Shown: piece after piece, positions 25,584 to 35,234 of the stretch
Position numbering within the stretch: the first letter of the stretch is position 1
Layout: every line of letters begins with the position of its first letter
Origin: Bosea beijingensis
GTDB lineage: Bacteria > Pseudomonadota > Alphaproteobacteria > Rhizobiales > Beijerinckiaceae
NCBI RefSeq assembly: GCF_030758975.1
Contig: NZ_CP132359.1
Location: 2,514,782-2,578,781 of the forward strand
Direction of reading: 5' to 3'
Length of the DNA: 64,000 bases
Notes under the pieces: generated by a model
Told to the model about the DNA's origin: nothing
The model's database searches: none
What the model saw: the letters and a program-made list of their open reading frames with translations, nothing else
Made by a program: the position numbers and the translations under genes

Positions 25584-26236
25584 GGTGCCCAGCTCAGGAA
25601 ATTCGTGATGAGCTTCAGCCCCAGCTTCTGGCTCTTCTCAGGGTGGAATTGCGTGCCGGCAACGTTGCCATGCGCGACCATCGCGGTGACCGGTCCGCCA
25701 TGGTCGGTCAGGGCCAGTACGTCCTGCGGGCGCGCCGCCGACAGCGCGTATGAATGCACGAAATAGGCGTGCAATCCCTGCGGGCCGGTCTCTATGCCGT
25801 CGAGCAGCGGGTGCTCGTCCTGCTTGTGCAGGGTGTTCCAGCCCATATGCGGGATCTTGAGGGCGTCGTCCTTCGGCTCGATCAGCATGACGTCGCCGGG
25901 AATCCAGCCGAGCCCCTGCGTCACCGTATATTCCAGCCCGCGCGAGGCGAGGAGCTGCATGCCGACGCAGATGCCGAGGAAGGGCCGGCCCTTGGCCTGC
26001 ACGACCTCTTCCAGCGTCTCGACCATGCCCGGCACCGCATCGAGCCCGCGCCTGCAATCGGCGAAGGCGCCGACGCCCGGCAGCACGATGCGATCGGCCG
26101 CGCGCACAACGTCGGTGTCGCTGGTGACGTGGATGGTCGAGGGGATGCCGGCCTCAGTCGCCGCCCGCTCGAAGGCTTTCGCGGCCGAGTGCAGGTTGCC
26201 CGAGCCGTAATCGATAATCGCGACGCTCTGGCTCAT
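25580..26236 (-). CDS. hisH: Imidazole glycerol phosphate synthase, glutaminase subunit
   Basis: A 218-residue class I glutamine amidotransferase that makes ammonia for HisF. The active-site cysteine is in [10 protein letters not shown], and the His/Glu pair in TQFHPEKSQ. The N-terminus [21 protein letters not shown] is diagnostic. The ATG at 26236 overlaps the end of the DUF2628 gene by 4 bp, and its own end overlaps hisA by 4 bp. It is the middle of the his operon. Confidence 0.96.
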   Translation of the reverse strand: MSQSVAIIDYGSGNLHSAAKAFERAATEAGIPSTIHVTSDTDVVRAADRIVLPGVGAFADCRRGLDAVPGMVETLEEVVQAKGRPFLGICVGMQLLASRGLEYTVTQGLGWIPGDVMLIEPKDDALKIPHMGWNTLHKQDEHPLLDGIETGPQGLHAYFVHSYALSAARPQDVLALTDHGGPVTAMVAHGNVAGTQFHPEKSQKLGLKLITNFLSWAP

Positions 26237-26721
26237 CGGCCCCGGGCCTCCGGGAACAGGCCGATGATCGGCAGCGGCCCGCTCGGCCGTGCCGTGGTCG
26301 TGGCCGGCGCGGCCTCGACGCGCGGCAGCGCCGCTTCGCCGGCCAGAGCCCGCTCGAAATAGCGGCGCTCGGCCTCGGCCAGGTTGCGCGCCTCGACGAC
26401 ATCGGCGAGCCGCCAGCCCTGCCGGGTCAGCTTGCGCATGACGATGTTGTTGCCCTCGACGCCGAGGAACAGCGCGATCGACCAGTAGATCAGCGAGAGC
26501 GCGCTGGCATGCAGGCCGAAGCGGCTGTTCAGCCAGATCAGCAGGCCCCAGACCAGCACGAAGAGCAGCGTCGCCAGCCAGAGCCGCTTGCCGAGCAGCC
26601 AGAGGCCGGTGAGCAGGAAGGCGCCCCAGGCGAAATGCTCGGGGATCAGCCGCGCCTGTTCGATCTCTTCGCGCCGGTCGCCGCCAACGGGCGGTGGCGT
26701 CATGACGGTGTAGAACGGCAT
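26233..26721 (-). CDS. DUF2628 membrane protein inside the his operon
   Basis: A 162-residue protein with the DUF2628 signature (FYTVM.., an acidic soluble N-terminus ending at [14 protein letters not shown], then two to three hydrophobic helices between residues 31 and 90, then a soluble C-terminal tail with [15 protein letters not shown]). Its function is unknown. It lies between hisB and hisH, overlapping hisH by 4 bp, so it is translated with the his genes. This placement occurs in other Hyphomicrobiales (memory), which suggests a link to the operon rather than accident. Confidence 0.85.
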   Translation of the reverse strand: MPFYTVMTPPPVGGDRREEIEQARLIPEHFAWGAFLLTGLWLLGKRLWLATLLFVLVWGLLIWLNSRFGLHASALSLIYWSIALFLGVEGNNIVMRKLTRQGWRLADVVEARNLAEAERRYFERALAGEAALPRVEAAPATTTARPSGPLPIIGLFPEARGR

Positions 26722-26730
26722 CGGGACCTC

Positions 26731-27318
26731 CTACAGCGCGCCCTTGGTCGAGGGGACGCGGTCGCCCTCGCGCGGATCGACATCCAGCGCCTGCCGCAGC
26801 GCCCGCGCCAGCCCCTTGAAGCAGCTCTCGGCGATATGGTGGGCGTTGTCGCCGTAGAGCGTCTCGACATGCAGCGTGATGCCCGCATTGATCACGAAGG
26901 CCTGGAAGAACTCGCGCACCAGCTCGGTATCGAAGGTGCCGATCTTCTGCGCCTTGAACTCGGTGCGAAAGACCAGGAACGGCCGGCCGGAGACGTCGAC
27001 GGCGACGCGGGTCAGGGTCTCGTCCATCGGCAGGTGGACATCGGCATAGCGCCGGATGCCCTTCTTCGAGCCGAGCGCCTGTTTCAGGGCCTCGCCCATG
27101 GCGATGCCGGCATCCTCGACCGAGTGATGGTCGTCGATATGGGTGTCGCCCTTCACCTTGACCGTGAGATCGATCAGCGAATGGCGGGCGAACAGGTCGA
27201 GCATATGGTCGAAGAAGCCGACGCCGGTGGCGATCTCGGCCTTGCCGGTGCCGTCGATCAGGAGCGAGACCGCGATATCGGTCTCGTTGGTGCGGCGCTT
27301 CACTTCGCCCGAACGCAT
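26731..27318 (-). CDS. hisB: Imidazoleglycerol-phosphate dehydratase
   Basis: A 195-residue monofunctional dehydratase making imidazole acetol phosphate. The metal-binding motifs are present: [13 protein letters not shown] (near 36), [15 protein letters not shown] (near 65) and [20 protein letters not shown] (near 165). There is no HAD phosphatase fusion, as expected outside enterobacteria. It heads the his genes on the minus strand; the 89 bp gap before the repeat at 27402-27494 probably holds the promoter. The ATG is preceded by GAGAGG. Confidence 0.95.
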   Translation of the reverse strand: MRSGEVKRRTNETDIAVSLLIDGTGKAEIATGVGFFDHMLDLFARHSLIDLTVKVKGDTHIDDHHSVEDAGIAMGEALKQALGSKKGIRRYADVHLPMDETLTRVAVDVSGRPFLVFRTEFKAQKIGTFDTELVREFFQAFVINAGITLHVETLYGDNAHHIAESCFKGLARALRQALDVDPREGDRVPSTKGAL

Positions 27319-27401
27319 GTTGGCCTCTCAAGCCTTTAGCGGGAAACGGCCCCGCTTTAGCAGGGGCGGGCGGGGATGGCCACAGGGGCGGGAGTCTCCG
27401 C

Positions 27402-27494
27402 CGTCATGCTCGCCCGTGTGGCGAGCATCCACGTCTTGAACACGGCCTTGTACCAGCGAAGACGTGGATGGTCGGGACAAGCCCGAACATGACG
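27402..27494. repeat. Palindromic intergenic repeat, family A, copy 2
   Basis: A 93 bp element nearly identical to the reverse complement of 4084-4176: outer CGTCATG/CATGACG arms, a GCTCGCC hairpin, a spacer with ATCCACGTCTT and its inverse AAGACGTGGAT, and a GGTCGGG hairpin. It lies between the metZ end and hisB. Confidence 0.85.
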
Positions 27495-27507
27495 GAAACG
27501 GGGTGGC

Positions 27508-28704
27508 TCACACCTTCGCCAGCGCCTGCTCCAGGTCGGCGATCAGGTCGTCATGGTGCTCCAGCCCGATCGAAAGGCGGATCAGGCCGTCGCTGACGCC
27601 CATCGCGGCGCGGACCTCCGGCGTGAAACGCTGATGCGTCGTCGTCGCCGGATGGACGATCAGGCTCTTGGCGTCGCCGAGATTGTTGGAGATGCGGATC
27701 AGCTTGCAGGCGTCGAGCAGGCGATAGGCGCCTTCCTTGCCGCCGGGAACCTCGAACGCGATCATGGTCGAGGGGCCGCTCATCTGGCGCTTGATGATCT
27801 CGGCCTGCGGATGGTTCTTGTGGCCGGGGAAGATCACCTTGGTCGGCTTCGCCTGCGCCGCCAGCCAGTCGGCGACCTTGGTCGCGTTCTCGGCCTGCTT
27901 GCCGACGCGCAAAGGCAGCGTTTCCAGCGCCTTCAGCATCACCCAGGCGTTGAAGGGCGAGAGGATCGGGCCGGTCTGGCGCAGGTAGTTCTGGATATCG
28001 GCTTCGATCAGTTCCTTCGAGCCGAGGATGAGGCCGCCGAGGCAGCGGCCCTGGCCGTCGATATGCTTGGTCGCGGAATAGACGACGATATCGGCGCCGA
28101 GCTCCAGCGGGCGCTGGTAGAGCGGCGTGGCGAAGACATTGTCGACCACGAGCTTGGCGCCGGCTCCCTTCGCAATCCTGGCGATGGCGGCGATGTCGAG
28201 AACTTCCAGCGTCGGGTTCGACGGCGATTCCAGGAAGAACAGCTTGGTGTTGGGACGCACCGCCTTGCGCCAGGCATCGAGATCGGTGCCCTCGACCAGC
28301 GTCGTCTCGACGCCGTAGCGCGGCAGGTGGTCCTCGATGATGTAGCGACAGGAACCGAACAGCGCGCTCGCCGCCACGACATGGTCGCCGGCCCTGACCG
28401 GCGCCATCATCGCCGCGGTCACCGCCGCCATTCCGGTCGCGGTGGCGCGGCAGGCCTCGGCGCCCTCGAAGGAGGCCATGCGGGCCTCCAGCATCGCCGT
28501 CGTCGGATTGCCGAGCCGGCCGTACTGGAAGCCGGGATCGGTGTTCAGGAAGCGGCCCTCGGCCTGCGCGGCATTGTCGTAGACATGGCCCTGCGTCAGG
28601 TAGAGCGCTTCCGAGGTCTCGCCGAACTGGGATCGCTGGATGCCGTCATGGACGAGGCGGGTCTCGGGATGCAGCTTGGCTGCGGCTTTGTCCGGTGACG
28701 GCAT
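27508..28704 (-). CDS. metZ: O-succinylhomoserine sulfhydrylase
   Basis: A 398-residue Cys/Met-metabolism PLP enzyme that makes homocysteine directly from O-succinylhomoserine and sulfide. It has the group's QYGRLGNPTTAMLE (near 75) and the PLP lysine in YSATKHIDGQGR (near 205); the family N-terminus (LHPETRLVHDGIQRSQFGETSEALYLTQG) starts at the ATG 28704, which has GAGAG upstream. Longer in-frame starts to 28755 are not family-like. The upstream 70 bp contains nested inverted repeats (28717-28776). A family A repeat follows its stop. Confidence 0.93.
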   Translation of the reverse strand: MPSPDKAAAKLHPETRLVHDGIQRSQFGETSEALYLTQGHVYDNAAQAEGRFLNTDPGFQYGRLGNPTTAMLEARMASFEGAEACRATATGMAAVTAAMMAPVRAGDHVVAASALFGSCRYIIEDHLPRYGVETTLVEGTDLDAWRKAVRPNTKLFFLESPSNPTLEVLDIAAIARIAKGAGAKLVVDNVFATPLYQRPLELGADIVVYSATKHIDGQGRCLGGLILGSKELIEADIQNYLRQTGPILSPFNAWVMLKALETLPLRVGKQAENATKVADWLAAQAKPTKVIFPGHKNHPQAEIIKRQMSGPSTMIAFEVPGGKEGAYRLLDACKLIRISNNLGDAKSLIVHPATTTHQRFTPEVRAAMGVSDGLIRLSIGLEHHDDLIADLEQALAKV

Positions 28705-28716
28705 GGAACTCTCGAT

Positions 28717-28776
28717 CCGTTCTTTATAACGGACAGGAGCAGTATCAGCTCCCAAGGAGTTCGTAAAGAAGAACGG
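28717..28776 (-). promoter_or_regulatory. Nested inverted repeats in the metZ leader
   Basis: CCGTT-ctttat-AACGG (28717-28732) lies 13-28 bp upstream of the metZ start. A further AAGAACGG (28769-28776) can pair with CCGTTCTT (28717-28724), enclosing a GGAGC-agtatca-GCTCC hairpin (28736-28752). It may be an operator or a leader RNA structure. I looked for the SAM-II riboswitch core expected before alphaproteobacterial met genes and did not see it. Confidence 0.4.
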
Positions 28777-28796
28777 AATTTCCTTTTTCAGGGAAG

Positions 28797-28825
28797 CTGA
28801 GCGGGAGGAAACGCCTCCTGCTCAG
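28797..28825 (-). terminator. Hairpin at the end of the HAD nucleotidase gene
   Basis: CTGAGCGGGAGG (28797-28808) and CCTCCTGCTCAG (28814-28825) pair over 11 of 12 positions with a 5 nt loop. The nucleotidase stop codon lies inside it. On the minus strand it is followed by an A-rich, not T-rich, stretch, so it could stabilise the mRNA end rather than terminate. Confidence 0.35.
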
Positions 28826-29562
28826 GTCTGCCGTTCGTCGGACCGTCCGAGCGGCCTGAGGAAGCCGGTGAGATCGGCCGTGACATGGTGGACATGGCCG
28901 GCCTCGATCGCGGACTGTTCCCAGGCCTCGCGGAAGGGATCGGGCGTCTGCGGGATGATCAGCACGGTCTTCATGCCGAGGTCGCTCGGCACGATCAGGT
29001 TCTTTTCGATATCCTCGAACATCGCGGCGCGGCCGGGATCGACGGAGTGCTTGGCGAGGAAGTTCTCGTAGGTCGCGCGCTCGGGCTTCGGCAGGAAGCC
29101 GGCATGGACGATGTCGAAGATATCCTCGAACTGGTCGAGGATGCCGAGCTTGCCGGCGACGTTCCTGGCATGGCCGACCGAGCCGTTGGTCAGGATCAGC
29201 TTGCGGCCGGGCAAAGCCTCGAGCGCCGCACCGAGCTCCGGATTGGGCTCAAGCAGCGTCAGGTCGATGTCATGAGCGAAGTCGAGGAACTGATCGGGGT
29301 CGATCTGGTGCTCCTCCATCAGCCCTTTCAGCGTCGTGCCATAGCGGTGGTAGTAGTACTGCCGCAGGGCATGCGAGGACAGGCCGTCGAGCCCGAACAG
29401 CTCCTGCAGGAACAGAGTGATGCGCTCGTTGACCTGCGGCCAGACGCGGCTCTCGTGCGAGTACAGCGTGTTGTCGAGATCGAAGATCCAGTGGTCGACA
29501 TGCGCGAAGCTTTCCGCCGTCAGGGGCGGGGTCGCGGCAGGTGTGTCTGCGAGTATTTTCAT
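28822..29562 (-). CDS. HAD-family pyrimidine 5'-nucleotidase (Sdt1/YjjG-like)
   Basis: A 246-residue haloacid dehalogenase-type phosphatase. Motif I is FDLDNTLY (near 27), motif II LTNGSVGH (near 122), and motif III/IV FEDIEKNLIVPSDLGM with the acidic residues intact. This fits the pyrimidine 5'-nucleotidase group that cleaves UMP/CMP or modified nucleotides. ATG 29562 has GGAG 5 nt upstream and gives a normal N-terminus. It follows argB in the order typical for Hyphomicrobiales, separated here by a family C repeat. Confidence 0.88.
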   Translation of the reverse strand: MKILADTPAATPPLTAESFAHVDHWIFDLDNTLYSHESRVWPQVNERITLFLQELFGLDGLSSHALRQYYYHRYGTTLKGLMEEHQIDPDQFLDFAHDIDLTLLEPNPELGAALEALPGRKLILTNGSVGHARNVAGKLGILDQFEDIFDIVHAGFLPKPERATYENFLAKHSVDPGRAAMFEDIEKNLIVPSDLGMKTVLIIPQTPDPFREAWEQSAIEAGHVHHVTADLTGFLRPLGRSDERQT

Positions 29563-29647
29563 TGGACTCCGAGATGTGGCGAGCCGGAGTCTGCGCCGCA
29601 AGTCCTTGGGCAAGGCTTAATCGGGGCAATCCTTGAAACGCTCGACG

Positions 29648-29753
29648 CCGTCGTCCCGGACAAGCGGCGAAGCCGCGCCGATCCGGGATCCATGCCCGAA
29701 CCGTTCCGGAATGGATCCCGGGTCTGCGCTTCGCTCCGCTCGGGATGACGGCG
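29648..29753. repeat. Palindromic intergenic repeat, family C, copy 1
   Basis: A 106 bp element, CGTCGTCCCGGACAAGCGG... to ...GGGATGACGGCG, with internal GATCCGGGATCCAT and its inverse ATGGATCCCGGGTC. It matches 52547-52651 in layout. It lies between argB and the HAD nucleotidase. Confidence 0.8.
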
Positions 29754-29765
29754 TGAAAGCTCCTC

Positions 29766-30662
29766 TCAACGCCGGATGATCGTGCCGGCGCCGGTATCGG
29801 TGAAGAGCTCGATCAGCGCCGCATGCGGCACCTTGCCGTCGAGGATGACGACGGCCTCCACGCCCTTTTCCAGCGCGTAGATGCAGGTCTCGATCTTCGG
29901 GATCATGCCGCCGGAGATCGTGCCGTCGGCGATCAGGTGGCGGCATTCCTCGATCGTGAGTTCGGAGATGAGCTGCTTGTCCTTATTCAGGACGCCCGGC
30001 ACGTCGGTCAGCAGCAGCAGGCGCTTGGCGTTGAGCGCCCCGGCGATGGCGCCCGCGAAAGTGTCGGCGTTGACATTGTAGGTCTGGCCGTCGGCGGCGG
30101 CGCAGACCGGCGCCAGGACCGGGATCAGCTCGGCCTTGAGCACCGCATCGAGCACGGTGGTATTGACCTTCTCGGGCTCGCCGACGAAGCCGAGGTCCAG
30201 GACCTCCTCGATCTTGGAATCGGGATCGACGACGGTGCGCGTCACCTTGCGGGCGGTGACCATGTTGCCGTCCTTGCCGCAGAGCCCGATGGCGCGCCCG
30301 CCCTCGCGGGTGATGTAGCCGACGATCTCCTTGTTGACCGAGCCGGCCAGCACCATCTCGACGACCTCGACGGTGGCTTCGTCGGTGACGCGCAAGCCCT
30401 GCTTGAACTCGGACTGGATGCCGAGCTTCTTCAGCATCGCCGCGATCTGCGGGCCGCCGCCATGGCAGACGACGGGTTTAAGGCCGGACTGCTCGAGCAG
30501 CACGATATCCTCGGCGAAATCCTCGGCGGTGGCCGCGTCGCCCATGGCGTTGCCGCCATACTTGATGACGATGATCTCCTGGTCGTAGCGCTGCATATGC
30601 GGCAGCGCCTGCACCAGCAGTTCTGCGGATTGCGACGGCGTCAGGTGGGGATGGTCGGTCAT
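29766..30662 (-). CDS. argB: N-acetylglutamate kinase
   Basis: A 298-residue amino-acid kinase that phosphorylates N-acetylglutamate, the second and often arginine-inhibited step. The N-terminal [13 protein letters not shown] (near 30), the CHGGGPQI (near 67) and [27 protein letters not shown] motifs identify it. An N-terminal helix before residue 28 is the extension associated with arginine-sensitive hexameric forms. It ends 2.1 kb before metZ and follows DUF423 and engB on the same strand; a 12 bp gap precedes the C repeat. Confidence 0.95.
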   Translation of the reverse strand: MTDHPHLTPSQSAELLVQALPHMQRYDQEIIVIKYGGNAMGDAATAEDFAEDIVLLEQSGLKPVVCHGGGPQIAAMLKKLGIQSEFKQGLRVTDEATVEVVEMVLAGSVNKEIVGYITREGGRAIGLCGKDGNMVTARKVTRTVVDPDSKIEEVLDLGFVGEPEKVNTTVLDAVLKAELIPVLAPVCAAADGQTYNVNADTFAGAIAGALNAKRLLLLTDVPGVLNKDKQLISELTIEECRHLIADGTISGGMIPKIETCIYALEKGVEAVVILDGKVPHAALIELFTDTGAGTIIRR

Positions 30663-30747
30663 TCGGGCAGGCTCCGCGCGGCCGCAAGGACAGATGCGGG
30701 GCGCTTCTAGCCCAAGATCGAGCGAGGCGGAAGAACGCTGACGCCGT

Positions 30748-31116
30748 TCAGCCGCGCTTCGCGGTCACGGCGGCGACTGCAAGCCCGAGCCAGCCGCCGA
30801 GCATGAACCAGCCGCCGATAGGGGCCGCGCGCGGGAACAGCCCTTCATTGGCGAAGCCGCGCCGGGCGAGATCGGCCGCGAACAGGGCCGCGCCGAGGAT
30901 GGCGGCCGAGAGCGCGATACGAGCGATGACGTCATGAAGATGTCCGCCCCTGCGCGCGGCCGTGGCGCCGATCACGACCGAGGCATGGAACAGCAGCATC
31001 TGGCCGGCGGTCTGGACATTCGCCGTGCCCGTGATGTGCGCGGCAGCCGCCAGCAGGGCGACGCCGGCAAAGCCCATCAGCGCGGCGAGGGCTAGATGGA
31101 TTTTCGTCGCGGTCAT
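30748..31116 (-). CDS. DUF423 membrane protein
   Basis: A 122-residue membrane protein with the DUF423 features: an N-terminal helix [23 protein letters not shown], then a [13 protein letters not shown] helix, two more helices and a [17 protein letters not shown]-terminus. The function of this family is not known. It lies between engB and argB, close to both (6 bp from engB, 85 bp to argB) and probably in the same transcript. Confidence 0.85.
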   Translation of the reverse strand: MTATKIHLALAALMGFAGVALLAAAAHITGTANVQTAGQMLLFHASVVIGATAARRGGHLHDVIARIALSAAILGAALFAADLARRGFANEGLFPRAAPIGGWFMLGGWLGLAVAAVTAKRG

Positions 31117-31122
31117 CGCGCT

Positions 31123-31788
31123 TCAGCCGTGTTCGCCCAGCACGCGGCCGATCGCGGCGCGGAATTCCGGGATGCCCATGCCGGTTTCGCTGGAGGTCAG
31201 CAGCACTTCCGGGAAGGCGGCCGGGCGGCGCTTGATCTCGTCGAAGGTCGCTTCGGTCATGAAGGTCTGGTCGGCCTTTTTCAACGCGTCGCCCTTGGTC
31301 AGCACGACCTGATAGGACACGGCGGCCTTGTCGAGCGTCTCCAGCACCGCGCCATCGACATCCTTGATGCCGTGGCGGGCATCGATCAGCACATAGACGC
31401 GCATCAGGTTGGAGCGGCCGCGTAGGTATTCGTGGATCAGCCTGGTCCAGGCCGCGACCTTCTCCTTGCCGACGGCGGCATAGCCGTAGCCGGGCATGTC
31501 GACGATGGTCAGGCGCTCGTCATGGTCGACCTGGCGGAAGAAATTGAGCTGTTGCGTCCGGCCCGGCGTATGCGAGGTGCGCGCCAGCGCGTTGCGCCGC
31601 GTCAACCCGTTGATCAGGCTCGACTTGCCGACATTGGAGCGCCCGGCGAAGGCGATCTCCTGGCCGACCATCGGCGGCAGGTCGTCGATCTTGGTCGAGG
31701 CCCAGACGAAATCCCACGGGCCCTCGAAGAGCTTGCGGGCGGCCTCGATCTCCTCGGCGTCATAGGGCTTTGTCGTCGATGTGGTCAT
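31123..31788 (-). CDS. engB: Ribosome biogenesis GTP-binding protein EngB (YsxC/YihA)
   Basis: A 221-residue small GTPase needed for 50S assembly. G1 is AGRSNVGKS (near 49), G3 DMPGYGYA (near 96), and G4 TKGD (near 165), all intact. The ATG at 31788 is chosen: the upstream in-frame extension is low-complexity Arg/Ser and not family-like. It sits in the conserved yidC-engB-argB order, here with an acetyltransferase gene between yidC and engB. Confidence 0.94.
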   Translation of the reverse strand: MTTSTTKPYDAEEIEAARKLFEGPWDFVWASTKIDDLPPMVGQEIAFAGRSNVGKSSLINGLTRRNALARTSHTPGRTQQLNFFRQVDHDERLTIVDMPGYGYAAVGKEKVAAWTRLIHEYLRGRSNLMRVYVLIDARHGIKDVDGAVLETLDKAAVSYQVVLTKGDALKKADQTFMTEATFDEIKRRPAAFPEVLLTSSETGMGIPEFRAAIGRVLGEHG

Positions 31789-31798
31789 GGCGTCCTGC

Positions 31799-32431
31799 CT
31801 ACACGGCCCTGTGCAGCGCGTCGATATCGGCGCCCTGGATCGCGTCGATATGGCGCGCGATCTTGTCCGCCGGCCAGTCCCACCAGCGGATCGCCAGCAA
31901 CTCGGACACGATCTCCGGCGCAAAGCGCATCTTGACGATCCGGCCGGGATTGCCGGCGACCACCGCATAGGGAGGCACGTCCTTGGTCACCTGCGCCCGC
32001 GTGCCGATGATCGCGCCGTCGCCGATCGTCACGCCCGGCATGATCACCGCCTCGCGCCCGATCCAGACATCGTTGCCGATCACCATGTCGCCGCGGTTGT
32101 TCGGGCCGGGGCGCTTCAGGCTCTCGGGATCGCCGAGGCCGAACATCTGGAAGGGGAAGGTCGAGAACCCGCCGATCGGATGGTTGGCGCCGTTCATGAT
32201 GAACTGCGCCGCCTGCGCGATCGCGACGAATTTCCCGATGATCAGGCGGTCGCCGATGAAGTCGAAATGATAGCGCACGCAGCGGGCGACGAAATGCTCC
32301 GGTCCGCGCGAGTCGTCGTAATAGCTGTAATCGCCGATTTCGATGAGCGGATGGTCGACCACCGCCTTCAGGAAGGCCGTGCCCTTCCAGCCGGGGATCG
32401 GATGGCGCGTGCTCGGATCGGGCAATGGCAT
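31799..32431 (-). CDS. Hexapeptide-repeat O-acetyltransferase (CatB/Vat-like, XAT family)
   Basis: A 210-residue left-handed beta-helix acetyltransferase. The hexapeptide pattern is clear ([63 protein letters not shown]), with the NHPI catalytic-histidine segment and the xenobiotic acyltransferase layout. Relatives inactivate chloramphenicol or streptogramins, but most homologues act on unknown sugars or other acceptors, so resistance cannot be inferred. ATG 32431 is preferred over an upstream TTG. It separates yidC from engB, which are commonly closer. Confidence 0.85.
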   Translation of the reverse strand: MPLPDPSTRHPIPGWKGTAFLKAVVDHPLIEIGDYSYYDDSRGPEHFVARCVRYHFDFIGDRLIIGKFVAIAQAAQFIMNGANHPIGGFSTFPFQMFGLGDPESLKRPGPNNRGDMVIGNDVWIGREAVIMPGVTIGDGAIIGTRAQVTKDVPPYAVVAGNPGRIVKMRFAPEIVSELLAIRWWDWPADKIARHIDAIQGADIDALHRAV

Positions 32432-32480
32432 CGGGTCGGCCTTCAAAAGCGAAGGGCGGGAAACCCCGCCCTTCGATCAC

Positions 32481-34343
32481 TCACTTCTTGTTGCTGTTGG
32501 CGGGGTTGGGCGCTCCGCCTGCGGCTGCCGGCTTCTTGCCGAACATGCCCTTGAGGTTGTCGAAGAGTTCGATCTTCACCCCGTTCTTCTTCATGATGTA
32601 GCCCTGCTGGAGCACCGAGAGCAGGTTGTTCCAGCTCCAGTAGATCACCAGGCCGGCCGGGAACGAGCCGAGCAGGAAGGTGAAGAACACCGGCATCCAG
32701 GTGAACATCATCTTCTGGACCGGGTCCGGCGGCTCCGGGTTCATCTTCATCTGGATGAACATCGTGATGCCCATGATGATCGGCCAGATGCCGAGGTGCA
32801 GATAGCTCGTCATCGCCGCCGGCAGGAAGAAGAAGATATTGCTCGGGTCCGGCGCGGCGAGATCGTGAATCCACCCGAAGAACGGCGCGTGCCGCATCTC
32901 GATGGTGATGAACAGGATCTTGTAGAGCGCGAAAAACACCGGGATCTGCAGCAGCACCGGCCAGCAGCCGGCGACCGGGTTGATCTTCTGCGTCTTGTAC
33001 AGCTCCATCAGAGCCTGCTGCTGCTTCATCTTGTCGTCCGCGTAGCGCTCGCGGATCGCCGTCATCTCCGGCTGCATCGCCTTCATCTTCGCCATCGAGG
33101 CGTAGGATTTGTTGGCGAGCGGGAAGAACAGGATCTTGAGCAGCACCGTGACGATCAGGATCGCGACGCCGAAATTGCCGATGTGCTTGTAGATCCAGTC
33201 GAGCACGAAAAAGAGCGGCTTGGTGATGAAATAGAACCAGCCCCAGTCGATCAGCAGCTCGAAGCGCTTGATGCCGAGATTCTTCTCATAGCCGTCGATG
33301 GCCGCGACTTCCTTGGCGCCGGCGAACATCCGGGCACTGGAGGAGGCCGTGGCGCCCGGCGCGACTGCAACGCCTTCCCCGAGGAAATCGGCTTGGTAGG
33401 TGCGGCCGGTGCCGGTCTGGACTGAGGAGTAGCGGCCCTCGTACTTGCGCTGCTGGTCGGGGATGACCGCGGCGGCCCAGTACTTGTCGGTGATGCCCAG
33501 GAAGCCGCCGACCGCGTCCTTCCAGGTCCTGCCGGCGGTGCCCGGCGAGAGCAGCGGCTCCTTGTCGAGCTTGTCGTAGGTGTATTCCTGCAGGCCCTGC
33601 TCGCCGAGATTGCCGACGAGGCCCTCGTGCAGCACGTAATAGCCGAGTGTCGCCGGCTTGCCCTGGCGGACGATCTGGCCATAGGGGAACAGGGTGACGG
33701 CGGCGCCGCCCTTGTTCTCGACCTCGTCGCGGATCGTGAACATGGCGTTGTCGTCGACGCTGACGACGCGCTTGAAGGTCAGGCCCTGGCCGTTGTCCCA
33801 GCTCAGCGTGACCGGCTTGGCCGGGGTCAGGACCTGATCGTCGGCGGTCCAGACCGTCGTCGCGTTCGGCAGGGCGACAGTCGTGCCAGGCGCCGCGACC
33901 CAGCCGAAATCGGAATAATAGGCGTTCGGTCCGCCGATCGGCGAGAGCAGGACGATGTTCGCGCTCTTCGGATCGACGGTCTCGCGATAGGCCTTGAGCG
34001 AGACGTCGTCGATGCGCGCGCCGGTCAGCGAGAGCGAGCCGGCGATCTTGGGCGTGTCGATCTTGACGCGCGGGCTCGCGGCCAGCGCCTGCTCGCGGGT
34101 GCCGATCTGCTGCGGAGCAGCGGTGCCGGGCACGGCGGAGCCGGCGGGTTGACCGGGCGTGGCGGGAGCCGGAGTGGAGCCGGATGCGCCGGGGACCTGC
34201 TGGCTCTGCGCCTGCTGGTTCTGCTGAGCGGCCTGCTTCTGCTTTTCCATCTGCGGCACGCCGTAGAAGAACTGCCAGCCGAGCAGCACGACCACGGACA
34301 TGACGATCGCGAGAAGCAGATTTCGGTTGTCTTCTTTCATCAT
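32481..34343 (-). CDS. yidC: Membrane protein insertase YidC
   Basis: A 620-residue Oxa1/YidC insertase, which inserts proteins into the inner membrane with or without Sec. TM1 ([20 protein letters not shown]) is followed by the Gln/Pro-rich stretch and the periplasmic P1 domain (about 70-370). The conserved insertase core follows ([26 protein letters not shown], then [24 protein letters not shown]), with a basic C-terminal tail rich in Lys. It follows rnpA with a 44 bp gap, so a yidD gene is not present between them. Confidence 0.96.
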   Translation of the reverse strand: MMKEDNRNLLLAIVMSVVVLLGWQFFYGVPQMEKQKQAAQQNQQAQSQQVPGASGSTPAPATPGQPAGSAVPGTAAPQQIGTREQALAASPRVKIDTPKIAGSLSLTGARIDDVSLKAYRETVDPKSANIVLLSPIGGPNAYYSDFGWVAAPGTTVALPNATTVWTADDQVLTPAKPVTLSWDNGQGLTFKRVVSVDDNAMFTIRDEVENKGGAAVTLFPYGQIVRQGKPATLGYYVLHEGLVGNLGEQGLQEYTYDKLDKEPLLSPGTAGRTWKDAVGGFLGITDKYWAAAVIPDQQRKYEGRYSSVQTGTGRTYQADFLGEGVAVAPGATASSSARMFAGAKEVAAIDGYEKNLGIKRFELLIDWGWFYFITKPLFFVLDWIYKHIGNFGVAILIVTVLLKILFFPLANKSYASMAKMKAMQPEMTAIRERYADDKMKQQQALMELYKTQKINPVAGCWPVLLQIPVFFALYKILFITIEMRHAPFFGWIHDLAAPDPSNIFFFLPAAMTSYLHLGIWPIIMGITMFIQMKMNPEPPDPVQKMMFTWMPVFFTFLLGSFPAGLVIYWSWNNLLSVLQQGYIMKKNGVKIELFDNLKGMFGKKPAAAGGAPNPANSNKK

Positions 34344-34387
34344 GGTCGGAAACGGATCTCGCTTGGTCCGGCAGGGGCGCGGCGGGT

Positions 34388-34804
34388 TCAGGCTTGCGAA
34401 GGCGTGCCGCGCTTGGGATGCGGGCGGCGCCTGTCAGCATGCGGCTTGTGAGGCTTTGCCCGGTCGATGGCAATCGAAAGATCGGTGACGAGCGTCTTAA
34501 ATCGCGCCGTCAGCACGTCGGAGCGCGCGACGACCACGATGTCGCAGGGCCGTTCGGCCTGGCTGGCGAGCGCCAGCTTCGCCGCTTCGCGCAGGCGCCG
34601 GCGGATGCGGTTGCGCTTCACGGCATTGCCGGTCTTGCGCGAGGCCGTGAGGCCGAGCCTCAAGGCCACGGGTTCGCCACCCTTGCGGGGCTCGTCGGGC
34701 GCGGCGTCGCGCACCTGCGCCATGAAGGCGGACGAACGAAAACGGCGGCCGTGCTCGGCCGCCGCCAGGAATTCTTTGCGTTGCGTCAGACGGGCGAGGC
34801 GCAT
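34388..34804 (-). CDS. rnpA: Ribonuclease P protein component
   Basis: A 138-residue basic protein, partner of RNase P RNA in tRNA 5' maturation. It has the RNR motif as [13 protein letters not shown] near residue 58, which contacts RNA, plus the [15 protein letters not shown] segment. Start ATG 34804. It follows rpmH by 54 bp, the universal rpmH-rnpA order, and precedes yidC. Length and charge are normal. Confidence 0.94.
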   Translation of the reverse strand: MRLARLTQRKEFLAAAEHGRRFRSSAFMAQVRDAAPDEPRKGGEPVALRLGLTASRKTGNAVKRNRIRRRLREAAKLALASQAERPCDIVVVARSDVLTARFKTLVTDLSIAIDRAKPHKPHADRRRPHPKRGTPSQA

Positions 34805-34858
34805 GGCGATTGGCCTGTCTTCCGAAACCGGCGCGCTGTCGTGACGCGCCAGGGCTCG

Positions 34859-34993
34859 TCAGGCCGACAGGCGCTTGCGGCCGTGGGCGCGGCGAGCGGC
34901 GATGACCTTGCGGCCACCCTTGGTCGCCATGCGGGCGCGATAGCCGTGGCGGCGCTTGCGAACCAGCTTGCTGGGTTGATAGGTTCTCTTCAC
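34859..34993 (-). CDS. rpmH: 50S ribosomal protein L34
   Basis: Read on the minus strand the frame is a 44-residue protein, [22 protein letters not shown].. ending GRKRLSA, clearly L34 (start GTG at 34993, stop TGA at 34861-34859). It is too short for most gene scans. It has the Lys/Arg-rich composition of the ribosomal protein and precedes rnpA, as expected. dnaA, which often flanks rpmH in other bacteria, is not here. Confidence 0.95.
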   Translation of the reverse strand: MKRTYQPSKLVRKRRHGYRARMATKGGRKVIAARRAHGRKRLSA

Positions 34994-35234
34994 GGTCCGT
35001 CTCCGGGGCCTTTATGAGCACGACGGCCGCGGCTTTCCGGGGAAAGCATGGCCAACCGAGCCTGTCATGCGATAAGGGTCGGCGCCGCCTTTCGGCTGCG
35101 CAGGTCGCGGGCTTATGACGGATGGACGACACCAAGTCAACGCCAAACTGGCAGCTTCAGGCCTGACTGCGACGAAGCTTCGCGGTTGCCGAGATGCCGG
35201 CTTGCGATTCTCCGAGACATCCCCGATATAGCGG

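Noticed and set aside
28705..28821. SAM-II riboswitch upstream of metZ
   Set aside because: The conserved pseudoknot core and GCTAAA segment are absent; only unrelated inverted repeats are present.
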